A DNA stretch of 64,000 nucleotides from Allobosea sp. (GCF_030695125.1 NZ_JAUYTP010000031.1:280058-344057); one strand, 5' to 3'. Shown: positions 44,092 to 54,060, counted from the stretch's first letter. The notes: a model not told the origin generated them from the sequence alone. Numbers and translations: made by a program.

Positions 44092-45516
44092 GTGAGAGGG
44101 TCGCATTCGACGACATTTCGGCGAAGGCGCATCTTGACCCAGAATCCGGCTCCCCCTCCCCCCAGCGCGCGGCCCGTGGCGATCACGGGCGCGGCCATCG
44201 ACAGATTGTTGCTGGCATCGGGCGTGGACGACCGCGCCCGCAGCGTCGCGCGCTCGCTCCTGCCGGTCGTGACGGCTGGAGCCGGTCCGGCCTGCACCGC
44301 CTATTGCGAGCATCTCGAGCGATCCGTGCCCGACATGAAGGTGCATGTCGAGCGGCACCGGCAGCCGATCGTCGAGGCCGAGCAGCGGCATCTCGAACTG
44401 CTGTTCAAAGGCGAGTTCGGAGAAAGCTACGCGGCGAATCTGAACCGGGCCGCGACGAGCGCATTCGGCGATGCGATGGGCATTCGCACGCGGCTGGGCA
44501 CGGCGCTGCGGCTGATCGAGCCGTTGTTTGCGGAGATCGGACGGCGGCGGCGCTTCAGCAGCCGCGCCGCGATCGCCGACGCCGCGGCCCTGACGCGGCT
44601 GATCCTGTGCGACGCGCTGGCCGCGACCTCCTGCCATCAGCGGGCGAGCCGCATCAGCCTGACGCAGCGCGAAACCGAACTGCATGTCGCGGCGTCCTCC
44701 TTCCAGGGCCAGATCGGGCAGCTGTCCCAGAGCCTGAGGATCGCCGCCAGCACCCTGCGCGACTACGCCGCGATGAGCCTCTACCGCTCCGACCAGGCCG
44801 ACCGGGAGGCGACCCTGGCCGAGGACGCCGCCCGCGCCTGCACAGACCGGATCGACCGTGCGGTCGCGGCCACGAACGATCTGGTCAGCGCGCTCGACCA
44901 TGTCAGCAGCGAAACCCGGCAAAGCTTCGCGACCACGGCGGAGGCCGTCGCGGACACGCGGCAGGTCGCCGAGTCGATGGCGGTGCTGACCGACGCCACC
45001 AGCCGGATCGGCTCGATCGTCACGCTGATCCAGCAGATCGCCAACAAGACCAACCTGCTGGCCCTCAACGCCACGATCGAGGCGGCGCGTGCGGGAGCGG
45101 CCGGCCGGGGCTTTGCGGTCGTCGCCAGCGAGGTCAAATCCCTGGCGCACCAGACGGCCAGCGCCACGGGCGACATCGCCACCCAGATCGCGCAGGTGCA
45201 ATCGGCGACAGAGTCCTGCGTCCGGCATGTCGGCTCGATCAGCCATACGATCGGACGCCTCGAGCAATCGGCGGCATCCATCGCCGGGACCGTGCAGGAG
45301 CAATCGATGGCGACCAGCGGCATGGTCTCCGACACGCAGGAGGCGGCGCGGCGTACGCGGGAGGGGCTCGATTCGGCCCAGGCGGCGCGGCTGTCGATCG
45401 GCGACGTCGCCAAGATGTCGATCGAACTCGACAGTGCGGCGGTCCAGGTCGAGGCCTCGGCCGGCCTGATCAGCGACGTCGTTTCAGATTTCCTGTCCAA
45501 CCTGCGCGCGGCGTGA
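44092..45516 (+). CDS. Soluble methyl-accepting chemotaxis protein with globin-like sensor
   Basis: 474 residues without membrane segments. Residues ~30-190 resemble a protoglobin sensor ([40 protein letters not shown]). The position where the heme-ligating proximal His is normal reads [10 protein letters not shown], so Phe125 seems to replace it. The C-terminal half is an MCP signalling domain with the hairpin [20 protein letters not shown] and [18 protein letters not shown]. Start codon uncertain: GTG 44092 (AGGGG upstream) or TTG 44134. No chemotaxis genes nearby. Confidence 0.82.
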   Translation: MRGSHSTTFRRRRILTQNPAPPPPSARPVAITGAAIDRLLLASGVDDRARSVARSLLPVVTAGAGPACTAYCEHLERSVPDMKVHVERHRQPIVEAEQRHLELLFKGEFGESYAANLNRAATSAFGDAMGIRTRLGTALRLIEPLFAEIGRRRRFSSRAAIADAAALTRLILCDALAATSCHQRASRISLTQRETELHVAASSFQGQIGQLSQSLRIAASTLRDYAAMSLYRSDQADREATLAEDAARACTDRIDRAVAATNDLVSALDHVSSETRQSFATTAEAVADTRQVAESMAVLTDATSRIGSIVTLIQQIANKTNLLALNATIEAARAGAAGRGFAVVASEVKSLAHQTASATGDIATQIAQVQSATESCVRHVGSISHTIGRLEQSAASIAGTVQEQSMATSGMVSDTQEAARRTREGLDSAQAARLSIGDVAKMSIELDSAAVQVEASAGLISDVVSDFLSNLRAA

Positions 45517-45574
45517 CGTCGCGTCGGCAGCCGACAGGGCGCAGGCCGCGTTGACCTTCGCCCCTGCGCTCACG

Positions 45575-46627
45575 ATGATGCCGGCCATGTCAGCCGGCCC
45601 AGCCTCCGTCGCCCCCGAATTCGACGCCGCCCGCCTCGATGCCTATCTGCGCTCCGCTTTGCCCGGCCGGGCCGCAGGGCCGATGACGCTGGAACGGATC
45701 AGCGGCGGGCAGTCGAACCCCACCTTCTTCCTGTCCTATCCGGACGCGGGCACCCGACTCGTCCTGCGCAAGAAGCCGCCCGGGCCACTGCTGCCCTCGG
45801 CCCATGCGGTCGATCGCGAATATCGGATCCTCAAGGCGCTGGCGGGGTCCGCCGTCCCGGTGCCGCCCGTCGTGCTGTTCGAGGCGGATGAGGGCGTGGT
45901 CGGCACGCCCTTCTACCTGATGGAGCGGCTGGAGGGCCGCGTCTTCCACGACACCGCCCTGCCCGGCGTGCCCCCCGGCGACCGCGAAGCGATGTATTTT
46001 GCCATGGCGGAGACGCTGGCAGCCCTGCACGGCTTCGACTGGCAGGCGGCGGGGCTGGCCGATTACGGCAAGCCCGGCAACTACTACGCCCGCCAGATCG
46101 CGCGCTGGGGCCGGCAATGGCAGGAGACGAAGACGCAGGCCATCCCGGCGGTCGACCGCGTCTTCGCCTGGCTGGCGGAGCATCTCGACGAGACGCCCGA
46201 GACGACGATCGTCCATGGGGATTTCCGGCTCGGGAACCTGATGTTCGCGCCCGATCGGCCCGAGGTGATCGCCGTGCTCGACTGGGAGCTCTCGACGCTG
46301 GGGCACCCGCTCTCGGATGTCGCCTTTTCCTGCCTGCCCTGGCATTCGACGCCCGCCATGTATGCCGGCATCGTCGGCCTCGACCGGCAGGCGCTGGGCA
46401 TTCCCACACAAGCCGCCTATCTCGACCGCTACTGCAGGGCTGCCGGCCGTGCCGAGGGGCCGGGCCGGTTCCATCTCGCCTTCTCGCTGCTGCGCTTCGC
46501 GGTGATCCTCGACGGCATCGCGGCGCGGGCGAAAGCCGGCAACGCCGCGGCCGAGAATGCGGTCGCGGTGGGCGAGATGGCGGCGAGTTTCGCGCTGCGC
46601 GCAGAGGCCGTGATCGGGGACGCGTGA
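45575..46627 (+). CDS. Phosphotransferase family protein (APH fold, ACAD10/11-like)
   Basis: 350 residues. It has a kinase-like fold with ISGGQSNPTFFLSY (nucleotide loop), LRKKPPG (Lys), PFYLMERLEGRVF, catalytic IVHGDFRLGNLMF and metal-binding VLDWELSTLGHP. This subgroup pairs with acyl-CoA dehydrogenases (fused in animal ACAD10/ACAD11; LvaA in Pseudomonas levulinate catabolism, a 4-hydroxyacyl-CoA kinase). The next gene is an acyl-CoA dehydrogenase. Start uncertain: TTG 45551, ATG 45575, 45578 or 45587 are all in frame and none has a strong ribosome-binding site. Confidence 0.83.
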   Translation: MMPAMSAGPASVAPEFDAARLDAYLRSALPGRAAGPMTLERISGGQSNPTFFLSYPDAGTRLVLRKKPPGPLLPSAHAVDREYRILKALAGSAVPVPPVVLFEADEGVVGTPFYLMERLEGRVFHDTALPGVPPGDREAMYFAMAETLAALHGFDWQAAGLADYGKPGNYYARQIARWGRQWQETKTQAIPAVDRVFAWLAEHLDETPETTIVHGDFRLGNLMFAPDRPEVIAVLDWELSTLGHPLSDVAFSCLPWHSTPAMYAGIVGLDRQALGIPTQAAYLDRYCRAAGRAEGPGRFHLAFSLLRFAVILDGIAARAKAGNAAAENAVAVGEMAASFALRAEAVIGDA

Positions 46628-46651
46628 GGGACGAAGCCACAATCCAGCGCT

Positions 46652-46760
46652 CCGTCATCCTGGACCAGCGGCGAAGCCGCGCAGGCCGGGATCCATCATC
46701 GGGCCCAGCTTTGCCCTATGGTGGATCCCGGGCCGACCTGCGGTCGCCCCAGGATGACGG
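46652..46760. repeat. Intergenic palindromic repeat, family F (CCGTCATCCTGG...AGGATGACGG)
   Basis: Outer arms CCGTCATCCTGG / CCCAGGATGACGG; inner CGGGATCCATCAT / ATGGTGGATCCCG. Related in layout to 52542-52658. It lies between the APH-like and acyl-CoA dehydrogenase genes. Confidence 0.8.
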
Positions 46761-46802
46761 CGCGTTTCAGAATTGCAGCGATCAGGCCGACGAGGACACA
46801 CC

Positions 46803-48080
46803 ATGGATTTCGCCTATTCCGCCCGTGTCGAGGAACTGCGTACGCGTTTGCAGGCGTTCATGGACGCCCATGTCCAGCCCGCCGATGCCCGCTGGCGCGA
46901 GGAGGTTGAGGCTGGGCGCTATCCGATCGCGCTGATCGACGGGCTGAAGGCGCGGGCCAAGGCGGAAGGGCTGTGGAACCTGTTCCTGCCGGCGCTCAAG
47001 CCCGACGAGCCGGGCACGCGGCTCTCCAACCTCGAATATGCGCCGTTGGCCGAGATCATGGGGCGGATCTACTGGTCGTCGGAGGTGTTCAACTGCAACG
47101 CCCCCGACACCGGCAACATGGAGATCCTTCATCTCTTCGCGACGCCGGAGCAGCGGGCGCGCTGGCTGAATCCGCTCCTGAATGGCGAGATTCGCTCCTG
47201 CGTCGGCATCACCGAGCCCGGCGTCGCGTCCTCCGACCCGACGAACCTGCAGACCACGATCATCCGCGACGGCGACGACTACATCGTCACCGGCCGCAAA
47301 TGGTGGACGACCGGGGCGCTGCATCCCAACGTCAAATTCTGCATCGTGATGGGGCTGTCGGACCTCGCTGAGGATGCCGACCCGCACAAGCGCCACTCGA
47401 TGATCATCGTGCCGATGGACGCAGCCGGCGTCAGCGTCATGCGCAACCTGCCGCTGCTCAACCACCATTCGCCGGAGGGGCATACCGAGACCGATTTCGA
47501 CGCCGTGCGCGTGCCCGCCACCAACCTGCTGGGCGAGGAGGGCGCGGGCTTTGCGCTGGCGCAGGCGCGGTTGGGGCCGGGTCGTATCCACCACTGCATG
47601 CGCTCGATCGGGCAATGCGAAGTGGCGCTCGCGCTGATGGTGGAGCGGGCTTTGCAGCGCAAGGCCTTCGGCCGCACCCTCTCCGACTACGCCAATGTGC
47701 AGGACTGGATCGCCGAGGGGCGCATGGAGATCGACCAGGCGCGGCTGCTCTGCCTGCGCGCCGCCTGGATGATGGACACCCACGGCAACAAGGCCGCCCG
47801 CACCGAGGTCTCGGCGATCAAGGTGGTGGCGACGCGGCTGCAGACGAAGATCGCCGACCGGGCGATGCAGGTCTTCGGCGCCGCGGGGCTCTCCAACGAC
47901 ACGCCGCTGGCCTTCATCTACTCATGGGGCCGGGCTCTGCGCTTCATCGACGGGCCCGACGAGGTGCATCTGCGCACGGTGGCCCGGGCGGAGGTCAAGA
48001 AGCACCAGCAGAGCAACCGGAGCACCTTCGCCGAGCAGGGGGTGCGGGTGCCTTACCGGAAGCCTGCCCCGAGCGGCTGA
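46803..48080 (+). CDS. Acyl-CoA dehydrogenase (ACAD10/11-type)
   Basis: 425 residues. N-terminal MDFAYSARVEELRTRLQAFM, the FAD-binding ITEPGVASSDPTNLQTTI and VTGRKWWTTGALHPN, and the C-terminal RKAFGRTLSDYANVQDWIAE and VFGAAGLSNDTPLA. The ASSDPTN segment, instead of AGSD, and the C-terminal region match the ACAD11-like subgroup. It probably completes removal of a phosphate from a 4-phospho-acyl-CoA or dehydrogenates an unusual acyl-CoA. ATG 46803 directly starts the conserved region. Confidence 0.86.
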   Translation: MDFAYSARVEELRTRLQAFMDAHVQPADARWREEVEAGRYPIALIDGLKARAKAEGLWNLFLPALKPDEPGTRLSNLEYAPLAEIMGRIYWSSEVFNCNAPDTGNMEILHLFATPEQRARWLNPLLNGEIRSCVGITEPGVASSDPTNLQTTIIRDGDDYIVTGRKWWTTGALHPNVKFCIVMGLSDLAEDADPHKRHSMIIVPMDAAGVSVMRNLPLLNHHSPEGHTETDFDAVRVPATNLLGEEGAGFALAQARLGPGRIHHCMRSIGQCEVALALMVERALQRKAFGRTLSDYANVQDWIAEGRMEIDQARLLCLRAAWMMDTHGNKAARTEVSAIKVVATRLQTKIADRAMQVFGAAGLSNDTPLAFIYSWGRALRFIDGPDEVHLRTVARAEVKKHQQSNRSTFAEQGVRVPYRKPAPSG

Positions 48081-48193
48081 TGGGCTGACAGGATCGTGAG
48101 CGCGGACGCCGCATGGCAGTCGCCCGCTGCCGCGACTGGACTCGGCCGCGCGCCGCGTGATGATCGCAAGCTTTTCATGCCACGGGATTTTCC

Positions 48194-49285
48194 ATGAGCC
48201 AGCTCTTCAGCCCCTACCAGATCGGCGGGTTGACCCTCGCCAACCGCATCGTCATTGCGCCGATGTGCCAGTATTCGGCCGAGAACGGCCATACGACCGA
48301 CTGGCACACGATCCATCTCGGCAATCTCTCGCATTCGGGCGCCGGCCTGCTGATCATCGAGGCGACGGCCGTCGAGCCGGCCGGGCGCATCAGCCCGCAG
48401 GATGTCGGGCTGTGGGACGACGGGACGGAGGCCGCGCTGGCCAGGACGCTGAAAGCCGTGCGCGCTCATTCCGACATGCCGATCGCGATCCAGCTCGCCC
48501 ATGCGGGCCGCAAGGCCTCCGTTGCGCAGCCCTGGCATGGCGGCGGTCAGCTCACCCTCGATGCCGGCGGCTGGCAGACGATCGCCCCCTCCCCGGTCGC
48601 CTTCGACGGCCATGCACGCCAGCCCCGCGCGCTGACGAGCGACGACATCGCCAGGCTCTGCGAGCAGTTCGCGGAAGCGGCCCGGCGCTCGGTGCGGCTG
48701 GGCTTCGCCGCGATCGAGCTGCACGCCGCCCATGGCTATCTGATGCACCAGTTCCTCTCGCCGCTCTCCAACAAGCGCGAGGATGATTTCGGCGGTTCGC
48801 TGGAGAACCGGATGCGCTTCCCGCTCGCCGCCTTCGAGGCGGTGAAGGCCGTGGTCCCCGCCGGCTACCCGGTCGGCGTGCGGCTGTCGGCGACCGACTG
48901 GGTGCCGGGTGGCTGGGACCTCGAGCAGACGCTCGCCTTTTCGCAGGCGCTGAAGGCGCGCGCGGCCGATTTCATCCATGTCTCCAGCGGCGGCAATTCC
49001 GGCGCGCAGCAGATCCCGCTCGGGCCGAATTACCAGGTGCCCTTCGCGCGGGCGGTGAAGCAGGCGACCGGCCTGCCGACCATCGCGGTCGGGCTGATCA
49101 CCGAGGCCGAGCAGGCAGAGGCGATCGTCGGCACGGGCGACGCCGATCTCGTCGGTATTGCGCGGGGCATCCTCTACGATCCGCGCTGGCCCTGGCACGC
49201 CGCCGCGCAGCTCGGCGCCACGGTCAAGGTGCCCAACCAGTATCTCCGCTCGCAGCCCCGCCAGTTCAAGACGCTGTTCGGCTGA
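48194..49285 (+). CDS. NADH:flavin oxidoreductase, old yellow enzyme (YqjM-like)
   Basis: 363 residues, an FMN TIM barrel. RIVIAPMCQYSAENGHTTDW carries the thermophilic-like OYE Cys of the YqjM class; QLAHAGRKAS, ELHAAHGYLMHQFLSPLSN (His pair that binds the substrate carbonyl) and GVRLSATDW follow. Reduces activated C=C bonds of enones. Physiological substrate unknown. 113 bases after the acyl-CoA dehydrogenase gene, same direction. Confidence 0.9.
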   Translation: MSQLFSPYQIGGLTLANRIVIAPMCQYSAENGHTTDWHTIHLGNLSHSGAGLLIIEATAVEPAGRISPQDVGLWDDGTEAALARTLKAVRAHSDMPIAIQLAHAGRKASVAQPWHGGGQLTLDAGGWQTIAPSPVAFDGHARQPRALTSDDIARLCEQFAEAARRSVRLGFAAIELHAAHGYLMHQFLSPLSNKREDDFGGSLENRMRFPLAAFEAVKAVVPAGYPVGVRLSATDWVPGGWDLEQTLAFSQALKARAADFIHVSSGGNSGAQQIPLGPNYQVPFARAVKQATGLPTIAVGLITEAEQAEAIVGTGDADLVGIARGILYDPRWPWHAAAQLGATVKVPNQYLRSQPRQFKTLFG

Positions 49286-49292
49286 GGCAGGC

Positions 49293-49571
49293 TCAGCCGT
49301 AGCGGTAGGAGCTGACCACGATGCGCTTCCAGCCGAAGGACGCCATGCAGGCGGCGTAGGTCTGGTGATAGGCGGGTTCGCCGCCTTGGGCCCAGATGTC
49401 GGCGGCCGCCGCGCGCTTGGCCGCCGCCGCACGGCCGAGGCAGGTCGCATCGGCCTCGCCCGACGGGATGGCCGGCGGTCCCGCCAGGGGTTGGAACCCA
49501 TAGGTCGGGATGGTGCCCTGGCAGGCGCACAGGACCAACAGACCGGCGCATGCCAAAGCCTTGACCGCCAT
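49293..49571 (-). CDS. Small predicted lipoprotein
   Basis: 92 residues. MAVKALACAGLLVLCACQG carries a type II signal peptide, with LCAC the likely lipobox. The remainder has two further Cys, in ATCLGR and YAACMASFGWKRI. Family not recognised. ATG 49571 gives the best signal peptide; an upstream in-frame start at 49634 is less likely. The stop is seven bases from the convergent oxidoreductase stop. Confidence 0.65.
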   Translation of the reverse strand: MAVKALACAGLLVLCACQGTIPTYGFQPLAGPPAIPSGEADATCLGRAAAAKRAAAADIWAQGGEPAYHQTYAACMASFGWKRIVVSSYRYG

Positions 49572-49654
49572 GGGGTTCACGCTCCAGCACCGCATCAGAT
49601 GACGAATGCTAGCCGCACCCGTGGCGGCCCGCAATCGAGACCCGAGGACACGCC

Positions 49655-51148
49655 ATGACCGCCTATGCCAACCTCTCCGCCCATTTCGGCCGGGCCGCCG
49701 CGCTCGGGAACGCCATCGGCATCCTGCAATGGGACAATGACGTGATGATGCCCGCGGGCGCGGCCGGCACGCGGGCCGAGAGCCTGGCGCTGCTGCGGGT
49801 GATGCATCACGGGCTGACCACCGATGCCCGCATCGGCGATTGGCTGGCGGATGCCGACGCGGATGCTGGGCTCGGGCCCTGGGAGCGGGCCAATCTGCGC
49901 GAGATCCGGCGGCTCTGGACGGTGGAAACCGCCCTGCCGGCCGATCTCGTCGAGGCCTCCTCCAAGGCGATCTCGGCCTGCGAGATGCGCTGGCGGCAGG
50001 CGCGGGCGGAGAGCGATTTCGCCGGACTGCTGCCCTTCCTCGCCGAGGTGCTCACGCTGCAGCGGGAGATCGGCCGGGCCAAGGGCGAGAAGCTCGGGCT
50101 CTCGCCTTACGACGCGCTGCTGAACGACTACGAGCCGGGCGGCCGCTCGGCCAAGATCGATGCGCTCTTCGACGATCTCGCCGCCTTCCTGCCGGACTTC
50201 ACGCAGGAGGTGCTGGCGGTTCAGGCGCGGCGCCCACAGGCGCCCGATCCGGAAGGGCCCTTCGCGATCGAGGCGCAGCGGGCGCTGGGCCTCAGGATGA
50301 TGGCGGCGCTGGGCTATGATTTCGAGCGCGGGCGGCTCGACGTCTCCACCCATCCCTTCTGCGGCGGCGCCGACAACGATGTGCGCATCACCACCCGCTA
50401 TGACGAGGCCGATTTCGCCAAGGCGCTGATGGGCGTGCTGCACGAGACCGGGCATGCGCTCTACGAGCAGGGCCGGCCGCAAGGCTATCTCCACCAGCCG
50501 GTCGGACAGGCCCGCGGCATGAGCCTGCATGAGAGCCAGTCGCTGCTGGTCGAGATGCAGGCCTGCCGCTCCGAAGAGTTCATCGCCTATGCCGCGCCGC
50601 TGATGCGCGAGGCTTTCGGTGGCTCGGGCCCGGCCTGGGAGACCGACGCGCTATGGCGGCGCTACACCAGGGTCGAGCCGGGTTTCATCCGCGTCGATGC
50701 CGACGAGGTGACCTATCCGGCCCATGTCATCCTGCGCTACCGGCTGGAAAAGGCGCTGATCGCCGACGCCATGCCGCTGTCTGAGCTTCCCGCCGCCTGG
50801 AATGCCGGCATGAAGGATCTGCTTGGCGTGACCGTGCCCCATGACCGGCTCGGCTGCCTGCAGGACGTCCATTGGCCGAGCGGCGGCTGGGGCTATTTCC
50901 CGACCTATACGCTGGGCGCCATGACCGCCGCGCAGATCTTCGCGGCGGCCTGCCAGGCGCAGCCCGAGATCCTGCCCGGCATCGGCCGGGGCGATTTTGC
51001 GCCGCTGCTGGCCTGGCTGAGGACCAACATCCACAGCCTGGGCTGCCTGCTGGAGACCGACGATCTGCTGACGCAGGCGACGGGCCGCCCGCTCGATGCC
51101 GGGGTGTTCAAGGCGCATCTGCGGGCGCGTTACACCACGCAGGGCTGA
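49655..51148 (+). CDS. Carboxypeptidase M32 (Taq family)
   Basis: 497 residues, the family norm. Zinc motif HETGH in MGVLHETGHALYEQG, with the third ligand Glu in GMSLHESQSLLVE. Other conserved parts are GILQWDNDVMMPAGAAGTRA near the N-terminus, the STHPFCGG segment, VRITTRYDE, and the late RVDADEVTYPAHVILRY. Cytosolic zinc carboxypeptidase, broad specificity. Confidence 0.93.
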   Translation: MTAYANLSAHFGRAAALGNAIGILQWDNDVMMPAGAAGTRAESLALLRVMHHGLTTDARIGDWLADADADAGLGPWERANLREIRRLWTVETALPADLVEASSKAISACEMRWRQARAESDFAGLLPFLAEVLTLQREIGRAKGEKLGLSPYDALLNDYEPGGRSAKIDALFDDLAAFLPDFTQEVLAVQARRPQAPDPEGPFAIEAQRALGLRMMAALGYDFERGRLDVSTHPFCGGADNDVRITTRYDEADFAKALMGVLHETGHALYEQGRPQGYLHQPVGQARGMSLHESQSLLVEMQACRSEEFIAYAAPLMREAFGGSGPAWETDALWRRYTRVEPGFIRVDADEVTYPAHVILRYRLEKALIADAMPLSELPAAWNAGMKDLLGVTVPHDRLGCLQDVHWPSGGWGYFPTYTLGAMTAAQIFAAACQAQPEILPGIGRGDFAPLLAWLRTNIHSLGCLLETDDLLTQATGRPLDAGVFKAHLRARYTTQG

Positions 51149-51155
51149 GCCCCTC

Positions 51156-51905
51156 TCAGGGCCCGACGAGCTGGCCGCCATCGACGACGATGGTCTGGGC
51201 GGTGACCCAGCTCGCCTTGGCCGAGGCCAGGAACAGCACGACCTCGGCAACCTCTTCCGGCTTGCCCATGCGGCCGAAGGGGATGCTGGCCAGCGTCGCG
51301 TTGTAGAGAGCGGGGTTGGAGGTCCTGCGGTCCTCCCAGGTGCCGCCGGGAAACTCGATCGAGCCCGGCGCGACGCCGTTCACGCGAATGCCCTTCGCCG
51401 CCAGCATCTTGGCCTGGCTGGCGGTGTAGTGGATCACGGCGGCCTTGACCGCGCCATAGGGCGCCGAGCGCGACGAGGCCCGCAGCGCCGAGATCGACGA
51501 GATGTTGATGATCGAGGAGCCCGGCTTCAGATGCGGGATCGCGGCATGGCTGCCGCGCACGATCGCCATCATGTCGACGCTCAGCGAGGCGGCCCAGCCC
51601 TCCTCGTCGTCGCTATGGCCGAAGCCCGAGGCGTTGTTGACGATCACGTCGAGCCCGGCCAGCGCCTTCACCGCCTCCGGCACATAGGCTTGGATGGCAG
51701 CCGCATCGGCGAGATCGACGCTGGCCGAATGGGCCAGGACGCCCTGCGCCTCGATCTCGCGGCGCGTCGTCTCGAGCGGGCCTGGATTGCGCGCGCAGAT
51801 CGACACGGCGGCCCCGCCGGCGGCGAAGCCCAGCGCGATCGAGCGCCCGATGCCCCGGCTGCCGCCCATCACGATCACACGCTTGCCGGTGAAGTCCTTG
51901 GTCAT
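51156..51905 (-). CDS. Short-chain dehydrogenase/reductase
   Basis: 249 residues. The cofactor loop GGSRGIGRSIA is followed by ICARNPGPLE (Arg suggests NADP), structural VNNASGFGH, catalytic Ser in INISSISALRASS, YGAVKAAV (Tyr-x-x-x-Lys) and the C-terminal VVDGGQLVGP. Substrate unknown. Convergent with the M32 gene. Confidence 0.88.
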   Translation of the reverse strand: MTKDFTGKRVIVMGGSRGIGRSIALGFAAGGAAVSICARNPGPLETTRREIEAQGVLAHSASVDLADAAAIQAYVPEAVKALAGLDVIVNNASGFGHSDDEEGWAASLSVDMMAIVRGSHAAIPHLKPGSSIINISSISALRASSRSAPYGAVKAAVIHYTASQAKMLAAKGIRVNGVAPGSIEFPGGTWEDRRTSNPALYNATLASIPFGRMGKPEEVAEVVLFLASAKASWVTAQTIVVDGGQLVGP

Positions 51906-52199
51906 GTCGACGCCTTTTCCTGATGGGTGACCACCTTGATAGCAGGATTGAGAGCGCTGATTGCAAATCTCGGCGGCGCGATGAAGGGCGGGCCGCGCTT
52001 GGCGCGAATGGCAGCATAGGCCAGTCCCTCATGCCGCCCCTCGGGTGGCCGACGCTCTGATGGCTTATGTTCCCGCTCCTTAAAGCTATTCTAAACAATG
52101 ACTTAGACGCCTCTTCACGCCGGCCGGTCATGCCTTGAGAGGGGTTGCCAGCCGGACCTCCGCGGCCGATGCATCGGGCATCGACGCCCGAGGTGCCCC

Positions 52200-52508
52200 A
52201 TGACCGAGACCAAGCCCCTGCCCCGCATCACCATCACCTATTGCTCGATGTGCCAGTGGATGCTGCGCGCCGCCTGGCTCGGCCAGGAGCTGCTCTCGAC
52301 CTTCGGGCAGGATCTCGGCGAGGTCGCGCTGATCCCGCGCACCGGCGGCATCTTCCAGATCCATTACGAGGGCGAGCTGATCTGGGACCGCAAGAGCGAG
52401 GGCGGCTTCCCCGATTCCAAGGTGCTGAAGCAGCGCGTGCGCGACCGGCTCGATCCCGAGCGCAGCCTCGGCCATGTCGACGGGCATGCGGCGGTGGAGA
52501 GCGTTTGA
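52200..52508 (+). CDS. SelT/SelW/SelH-family protein (Rdx)
   Basis: 102 residues with a thioredoxin-like fold. YCSMCQWMLRAAWLGQELL holds the CxxC motif (Cys in the position used by selenocysteine in animal homologues), and GGIFQIHYEGELIWDRKSEG and FPDSKVLKQRVRDRL are typical of the family. Likely a redox protein; partner unknown. The ATG at 52200 has GAGGTG upstream. Confidence 0.88.
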   Translation: MTETKPLPRITITYCSMCQWMLRAAWLGQELLSTFGQDLGEVALIPRTGGIFQIHYEGELIWDRKSEGGFPDSKVLKQRVRDRLDPERSLGHVDGHAAVESV

Positions 52509-52541
52509 GGGCGCGCGTCTGTCAGACCCAGTTCACGCGCA

Positions 52542-52658
52542 GGTCATCCCGGACAAGCCGCGCATGCGGCGCAGATCCGGGATCCATTCCTGAACCTACC
52601 CGGACAGCGCTCCGGAATGGATCCCGGGTCTCCGCTTCGCTGCGCCCGGGATGACCGC
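52542..52658. repeat. Intergenic palindromic repeat, family F variant
   Basis: Outer AGGTCATCCCGG / CCGGGATGACC arms and inner CGGGATCCATTCC / GGAATGGATCCCG arms. It sits between convergent genes and may serve as a bidirectional terminator. Confidence 0.8.
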
Positions 52659-52660
52659 GT

Positions 52661-53290
52661 TCAGGTGATTTGCGCTTTACCACGCGTCGCCGCGATCCAG
52701 GCCTTCAGCCGGGCTTCCGGATCGGCGTTCAGCGTGATGTCGGTGACTGCCGAGACGATGTCGGCGCCGGCCTCGAACACGCCCGGCGCGCGCTCCAGCG
52801 AGACACCGCCGATGCCGACGAGCGGGATGGCGCCGATCCGGCGCTTCCAGTCGGTGACACGGCCCAGCCCCTGCGGCGCCCATTTCATCGCTTTCAGGAT
52901 GGTCGGGTAGACCGGGCCGAGCGCGACATAGTCCGGCTGCGTGCTCAGCGCGCGCTCCAGCTCCGCCTCGTCATGGCTGCTGACGCCGAGCCGCATCCCG
53001 GCCTTGCGGATCGCCGCGAGATCGGCGCCGTCGAGATCCTCCTGGCCGAGATGGACGAAGTCGCAGCCCTCCTCGATGGCCAGCCGCCAGTAATCGTTCA
53101 CGACCAGGACACAGCCGGCCTGCGCGCAAAGGGTCTTCGCCCGGGCGATTTCGCGGCCGGTCTCGGCTTCGCTCCGGTCCTTGACGCGCAGCTGCACCAG
53201 TTTGACGCCGAGCGGCAGCATGCGGGCGAGCCAGTCGGCGCTGTCGAAGATCGGGTAGAACGGGTCGAGCTTCACGGTGGATGCTTTCAC
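52661..53290 (-). CDS. thiE: Thiamine phosphate synthase
   Basis: 209 residues. Joins the thiazole and pyrimidine phosphates. Conserved [46 protein letters not shown] and [20 protein letters not shown]. The ATG overlaps the thiG stop by four bases. Last gene of thiOSGE. Confidence 0.92.
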   Translation of the reverse strand: MKASTVKLDPFYPIFDSADWLARMLPLGVKLVQLRVKDRSEAETGREIARAKTLCAQAGCVLVVNDYWRLAIEEGCDFVHLGQEDLDGADLAAIRKAGMRLGVSSHDEAELERALSTQPDYVALGPVYPTILKAMKWAPQGLGRVTDWKRRIGAIPLVGIGGVSLERAPGVFEAGADIVSAVTDITLNADPEARLKAWIAATRGKAQIT

Positions 53291-54060
53291 GAGAGGAACG
53301 CCTTGCCCATGACCGGGGTCGAGGGTGCGGCCATGTCGCGCGCCTCGATCGGCTGAGCTTCGAACGCATCGCGACCGGCCTCGATCGCCTGGGCGAAGGC
53401 CTGCGCCATCCGGACGGGGTCGCCTGCCTTGGCCACAGCCGTGTTGAGCAGGATCGCGTCATAGCCCAGTTCCATCGCCTGGGCGGCGTGAGAGGGCAGA
53501 CCGATGCCGGCATCGACCACGAGCGGAATGCCGGGGAAATGCGCGCGCATGCTGCGCAGGCCGTAGACATTGTTGAGCCCCCGCCCGGAGCCGATCGGCG
53601 CGCCCCAGGGCATCAGCACCTCGCAGCCGGCATCGAGCAGGCGCCCGCCAACGACGAGATCCTCGGTGGTGTAGGGGAAGACCTCGAAGCCGTCATTGGT
53701 GAGGATGCGCGCCGCCTCGATCAGGCCTACGACATCGGGCTGGAGCGTGTCGTCCTCGCCGATGACCTCGAGCTTGATCCAGTTCGTGCCGAAGACCTCT
53801 CGCGCCATCTGGGCGGTGGTGACGGCTTCCTTGACACCGTGGCAGCCGGCCGTGTTGGGCAGCACGCGCACGCCCAGATCGCGGATCAGCGACCAGAAGG
53901 CCTGCCCCGCCCCGCCCTCCCCGGCCTCGCGCCGCAGCGAGACAGTCACGATCTCGACGCCCGACGCCTTCACCGCTTCCGCCAGGATGGCGGGGGACGG
54001 ATATTGCGCCGTGCCGAGGAAGAGCCGGCTCTTCGGCTCGAAACCATAGAAGCTCGCCAT
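53287..54060 (-). CDS. thiG: Thiazole synthase
   Basis: 257 residues, TIM barrel. The Lys for the Schiff base with deoxyxylulose phosphate is in [18 protein letters not shown]. Also [41 protein letters not shown] and [19 protein letters not shown]. Works with ThiS-thiocarboxylate. 13 bases after thiS. Confidence 0.95.
   Translation of the reverse strand: MASFYGFEPKSRLFLGTAQYPSPAILAEAVKASGVEIVTVSLRREAGEGGAGQAFWSLIRDLGVRVLPNTAGCHGVKEAVTTAQMAREVFGTNWIKLEVIGEDDTLQPDVVGLIEAARILTNDGFEVFPYTTEDLVVGGRLLDAGCEVLMPWGAPIGSGRGLNNVYGLRSMRAHFPGIPLVVDAGIGLPSHAAQAMELGYDAILLNTAVAKAGDPVRMAQAFAQAIEAGRDAFEAQPIEARDMAAPSTPVMGKAFLS

Noticed and set aside
43212..45554. 780-residue plus-strand frame across lysC and the chemoreceptor
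   Set aside because: Out of frame with two well-supported genes; composition is Arg/His/Gly-rich.
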